From: Pseudomonadota bacterium
GTDB taxonomy: Bacteria; Pseudomonadota; Alphaproteobacteria; Sphingomonadales; Sphingomonadaceae
NCBI GenBank assembly: GCA_023413015.1
Contig: JAEZQR010000309.1
Location: 1-7,866, forward strand
DNA length: 7,866 bases
Direction of reading: 5' to 3'
Below the pieces are notes generated by a model. The model worked only from the letters and a program-made list of their open reading frames with translations, did not search any database and had not been told where the DNA came from. The translations under genes and the position numbers were made by a program. Positions 5,991-7,866 of the stretch are shown here, piece after piece (position 1 is the stretch's first letter; the number at the start of each line of letters is the position of its first letter).

Positions 5991-6950
5991 GTGGCCACAG
6001 GATTGATCGCCCTTCTCGATGATGTCGCCGGCATCGCCAAGCTCGCGGCCGCTTCACTCGACGACGCGGCGGGGCAGGCGGCGAAGGCGAGCGGCAAGGC
6101 CGCCGGGGTGGTGATCGACGATACGGCGGTCACGCCCAACTACGTGGTAGGTGTCGCTGCGGAGCGCGAGCTGCCGATCATCGGCAAGATCGCGGTCGGC
6201 TCGCTCAAGAACAAGCTTCTGTACCTGATGCCCGCCGCGCTAGTGCTCAGCCTGCTCGCGCCCTGGGCGATCACGCCGCTCCTGATGCTCGGCGGTGCCT
6301 ATCTCTGCTTCGAAGGCGCGGAGAAGGTCTACGAGAAGCTGACGCCGAACGCCCATCACGAAGACCATGCCACGGTCGGCGATGTCGTCGCCGATCCGCA
6401 CAAGCTGGAGCAGGAGAAGGTGACCGGCGCGATCCGCACCGACTTCATCCTGTCGGGCGAGATCATGGCGATCACGCTCGCCTCGGTCGCGGAGGCGGGT
6501 TTCGCCACGCGCGCGATCGTGCTCGCCGTCGTCGGCGTCGGCATCACCGCGCTGGTCTACGGCGTGGTCGCCCTGATCGTGAAGGCGGACGACGCCGGCC
6601 TCGCGCTCGTGCGCCGGACGCGCAGCGGCTTCGGGCAGTTCGTGGGGCGCGGCCTCGTCAGCGGCATGCCCTATCTGCTCGGCGTCCTCGGCACGGTCGG
6701 CACCGCCGCGATGCTGTGGGTCGGCGGCGGCATCGTCCTCCACGGGATGGAGGAATATGGTCTAGATGCGATACCGCACCTCGTCCACGGCGCGGCCGAG
6801 GCGGCGGCCCATGCCATGCCGGTCGCGCAAGGCTTCGCCGAATGGGCGGTGGGCGCGATCGGGTCGGGCATCTTCGGCCTGATCCTCGGCGGCGCGATCG
6901 TCGTCGTGCTCCACCTCATCCCGGCCCGGCGCACCGAAGCCAAGGGCTAG
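5991..6950 (+). CDS. DUF808 / YedI-family inner-membrane protein
   Basis: The 319-aa protein matches the DUF808 family (YedI in E. coli, about 305 aa) along its length. The N-terminus reads GLIALLDDVAGIAKLAAAS; Asp/Ala-rich helices follow (residues 21-45), with TPNYVVGVAAEREL near 48-61 and a cytoplasmic-looking FEGAEKVYEKL (107-117). Hydrophobic segments lie at about 77-103, 172-197, 222-250 and 286-310. The family's function is unknown; it is predicted to be an integral inner-membrane protein. The GTG start at 5991 is supported by GAAGGAA (5979-5985), 5 nt upstream, and the typical first residues. It is separated from the hemerythrin gene by a terminator. Only a poor promoter candidate is visible (TTGTTG at 5931 with CTCCTA 17 nt on). 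Its TAG stop overlaps the stop of the convergent 38-aa gene. Confidence 0.92.
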   Translation: MATGLIALLDDVAGIAKLAAASLDDAAGQAAKASGKAAGVVIDDTAVTPNYVVGVAAERELPIIGKIAVGSLKNKLLYLMPAALVLSLLAPWAITPLLMLGGAYLCFEGAEKVYEKLTPNAHHEDHATVGDVVADPHKLEQEKVTGAIRTDFILSGEIMAITLASVAEAGFATRAIVLAVVGVGITALVYGVVALIVKADDAGLALVRRTRSGFGQFVGRGLVSGMPYLLGVLGTVGTAAMLWVGGGIVLHGMEEYGLDAIPHLVHGAAEAAAHAMPVAQGFAEWAVGAIGSGIFGLILGGAIVVVLHLIPARRTEAKG

Positions 6951-7063
6951 GCGACCCAGGTCGTGACGGCCGGTGCCGTCGCGGCCGCCATGCAGGTGCT
7001 AGCGATAAGGACCGAACCGATCGCGGCAATCAGGTTGCGACCGAAGCTCGACGTACGGAACAT
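6947..7063 (-). CDS. 38-aa signal-peptide-like small protein
   Basis: This tiny gene encodes MFRTSSFGRNLIAAIGSVL... ending in PAVTTWVA. It has a basic N-region (Arg3, Arg9), a hydrophobic core (residues 11-20) and Ala-rich sites (MAAATAPA, 25-32) suited to signal peptidase cleavage. Cleavage would leave only about 10 residues; otherwise it stays as a membrane micropeptide. The Cys24 context (ASTC) is not a good lipobox. Support is unusually good for its size: AAGGAG (7076-7071) 7 nt before the ATG and a consensus sigma-54 promoter at a fitting distance. The stop falls at the end of the convergent DUF808 gene. From memory, sphingomonads carry many similar short Ala-rich exported ORFs of unknown function; I cannot confirm homology here. 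Confidence 0.72.
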   Translation of the reverse strand: MFRTSSFGRNLIAAIGSVLIASTCMAAATAPAVTTWVA

Positions 7064-7070
7064 GGCAAGG

Positions 7071-7076
7071 CTCCTT
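7071..7076 (-). promoter_or_regulatory. Ribosome binding site of the 38-aa gene
   Basis: AAGGAG on the minus strand, 7 nt before the ATG at 7063, is one of the best ribosome sites in the window and the main evidence that the tiny frame is translated. Confidence 0.75.
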
Positions 7077-7116
7077 CAACGATCCGGCGGGAAATCCGCG
7101 TTCTTGCTCCGGCATC

Positions 7117-7133
7117 AGCAAACGCCGTGCCAA
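7117..7133 (-). promoter_or_regulatory. Consensus sigma-54 (RpoN) promoter candidate
   Basis: On the minus strand TTGGCACG (7133-7126), 4 nt (GCGT), then TTGCT (7121-7117). This fits the sigma-54 consensus TGGCACG-N4-TTGCW at every defined base, with GG and GC 12 nt apart. Transcription would start near 7106, leaving a 43-nt leader with AAGGAG before the 38-aa gene. Such promoters need an AAA+ activator bound upstream; none is encoded in the window, and rpoN in this genome is assumed rather than shown. Confidence 0.6.
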
Positions 7134-7150
7134 GATCGGCATGTCGATCT
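7133..7150. repeat. 18-bp near-palindrome next to the sigma-54 site
   Basis: AGATCGgcatgtCGATCT has perfect 6-bp arms and a central CATG, so 16 of 18 positions are symmetric. It abuts the -24 element and could be a repressor or activator site. Confidence 0.4.
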
Positions 7151-7153
7151 AAG

Positions 7154-7171
7154 TTGCTGATACAGCAGCAA
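7154..7171. repeat. Inverted repeat TTGCTG/CAGCAA
   Basis: Two 6-bp arms separated by 6 nt, about 50-65 nt upstream of the predicted sigma-54 start. It may be a protein-binding dyad; the role is unknown. Confidence 0.35.
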
Positions 7172-7273
7172 AGTCCTTGCGATCGGTTGGGGGTCTGCCG
7201 TTCGCCGGCGTGGCACGGTTTGCAAAGGCGTGGTGCGAGGCGCCAACTTGCGCCCTTTCGCGCCGATCGCGAG

Positions 7274-7294
7274 TTACTATCCCATAACAAGTAA
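7274..7294. repeat. AT-rich dyad before the Gre-family gene
   Basis: TTACT and AGTAA (5-bp arms, 11-nt spacer containing TATCCCATA) form the only AT-rich patch in the spacer, ending 13 nt before the ATG at 7308. It includes TACTAT, a possible -10, but no -35 at 16-18 nt. It could be an operator or the core promoter. Confidence 0.3.
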
Positions 7295-7307
7295 TGGGCA
7301 GCGGACG

Positions 7308-7787
7308 ATGAGCGTAGCGTTCACCAAGGAAAGCGATTTCGAGGCGGCGGCGGCGAACCTGCCCGACCGCCCGATCTCGCCGCATCCCAATCTCGTGACC
7401 CCCGAAGGGCTGGCCCAGATCGAGGCGGAGCTGGCGAAGGCGCGGGCCGCCTATGCCGAGGCGCAGGCCGAGGGCGGCGTGCAGGCGGATCGCACCGCGA
7501 TCGCGCGGGCCACACGCGACCTGCGCTACTACACCGCCCGCCGCGCCAGCGCGCAGCTCGTCGAGCCGGTACCGAACAGTCCCACGCTCGTCTTCGGCGG
7601 CCGCGTCACCTTCGAGCGCGAGGACGGCCGCCGCCAGACCTACCGCATCGTCGGTGAGGACGAGGCCGATCCGGCGAACGGCAGCGTCTCCTACGTCTCG
7701 CCGCTCGCCAAGGCGCTGCTCGGCAAGGGCGTCGGCGAGACGGCGATCATCAACGGTCAGGAAGTCGAGATCGTCGAGGTGCGCTAA
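7308..7787 (+). CDS. GreA/GreB-family transcription factor
   Basis: The 159-aa protein has the two-domain Gre layout. Gre factors enter the RNA polymerase secondary channel and stimulate cleavage of backtracked RNA. An N-terminal extension (1-28, MSVAFTKESD then PDRPISPHP) precedes a coiled-coil hairpin (about 30-85, starting VTPEGLAQIEAELAKARAAY). A C-terminal FKBP-like domain follows (about 93-159), with FGGRVTF, YRIVGEDEAD and SYVSPLAKALLGKGVGE. The GreA tip motif GDLSENAEY is replaced by GGVQADRTA, leaving only Asp61 as a tip acid, so cleavage activity is doubtful and a Gre-fold regulator role is possible. The ATG at 7308 gives the characteristic N-terminus; only a weak AGCGGA precedes it. 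It is divergent from the 38-aa gene. Confidence 0.9.
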   Translation: MSVAFTKESDFEAAAANLPDRPISPHPNLVTPEGLAQIEAELAKARAAYAEAQAEGGVQADRTAIARATRDLRYYTARRASAQLVEPVPNSPTLVFGGRVTFEREDGRRQTYRIVGEDEADPANGSVSYVSPLAKALLGKGVGETAIINGQEVEIVEVR

Positions 7788-7820
7788 GGCCTGATCGGTT
7801 GGTACTGAGTCCACCCTTTC

Positions 7821-7848
7821 CACCGTCATCCCGGCGAAGGCCCGGCCC
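7821..7848. repeat. Degenerate copy of a dispersed extragenic repeat
   Basis: CCGTCATCCCGGCGAAGGCC (7823-7842) resembles the widespread sphingomonad/alphaproteobacterial intergenic element whose intact form continues into a GCCGGGAT arm to make a hairpin. Here the 3' arm reads GCCCGGCC, so only CCGG/CCGG pairs remain. It lies just after the Gre-family gene and could weakly terminate transcription. Identification is from memory. Confidence 0.5.
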
Positions 7849-7866
7849 CCCAAGATAGGGTTCGCG

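Noticed and set aside
7149..7853. A 234-codon minus-strand frame opposite the Gre-family gene
   Set aside because: No recognisable domain and Arg/Ala-rich; the plus strand holds a clear Gre-family protein.

Overview
The window is GC-rich, densely coded chromosomal DNA of an alphaproteobacterium, most likely a sphingomonad (Sphingomonas or a close relative). This rests on protein character, the lepB-rnc-era order, the style of the Gre-family and hemerythrin proteins, and a dispersed repeat at the right edge. No database search was possible. I see no tRNA, rRNA, CRISPR array, transposase or phage gene.

Left part (1-2304, minus strand): the classical lepB-rnc-era operon, encoding signal peptidase I, RNase III and the ribosome-assembly GTPase Era. 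The genes overlap by 4 nt at both junctions. Era runs off the left edge. A 93-bp spacer separates lepB from the divergent pgi (glucose-6-phosphate isomerase, 2398-3933).

Middle part (3934-5876): small accessory genes that look stress-related. Directly after the pgi stop lies a GGAAC-N16-GGTT element like the EcfG general-stress promoters of alphaproteobacteria. It precedes a two-gene micro-operon encoding a 56-aa hydrophilic protein and a 58-aa membrane protein. Facing it on the minus strand are a 50-aa acidic protein gene and a metallophosphoesterase gene. A second GGAAC-N16-GGTT element precedes a membrane-anchored hemerythrin-domain protein, whose gene ends at a strong intrinsic terminator.

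Right part (5991-7866): a DUF808/YedI-family inner-membrane protein (GTG start), then a convergent 38-aa signal-peptide-like ORF whose stop codon shares the same CTAG with the DUF808 stop. Upstream of this tiny gene is a consensus-perfect sigma-54 promoter, correctly spaced from a strong ribosome binding site. Divergent from it is a GreA/GreB-family transcription factor gene with a non-canonical coiled-coil tip. The window ends in a degenerate copy of an extragenic repeat.

The core genes are ordinary. The points of interest are the matched stress-type promoters, the Shine-Dalgarno-masking hairpin after pgi, and the sigma-54-promoted micropeptide gene. All three are predictions from sequence alone.
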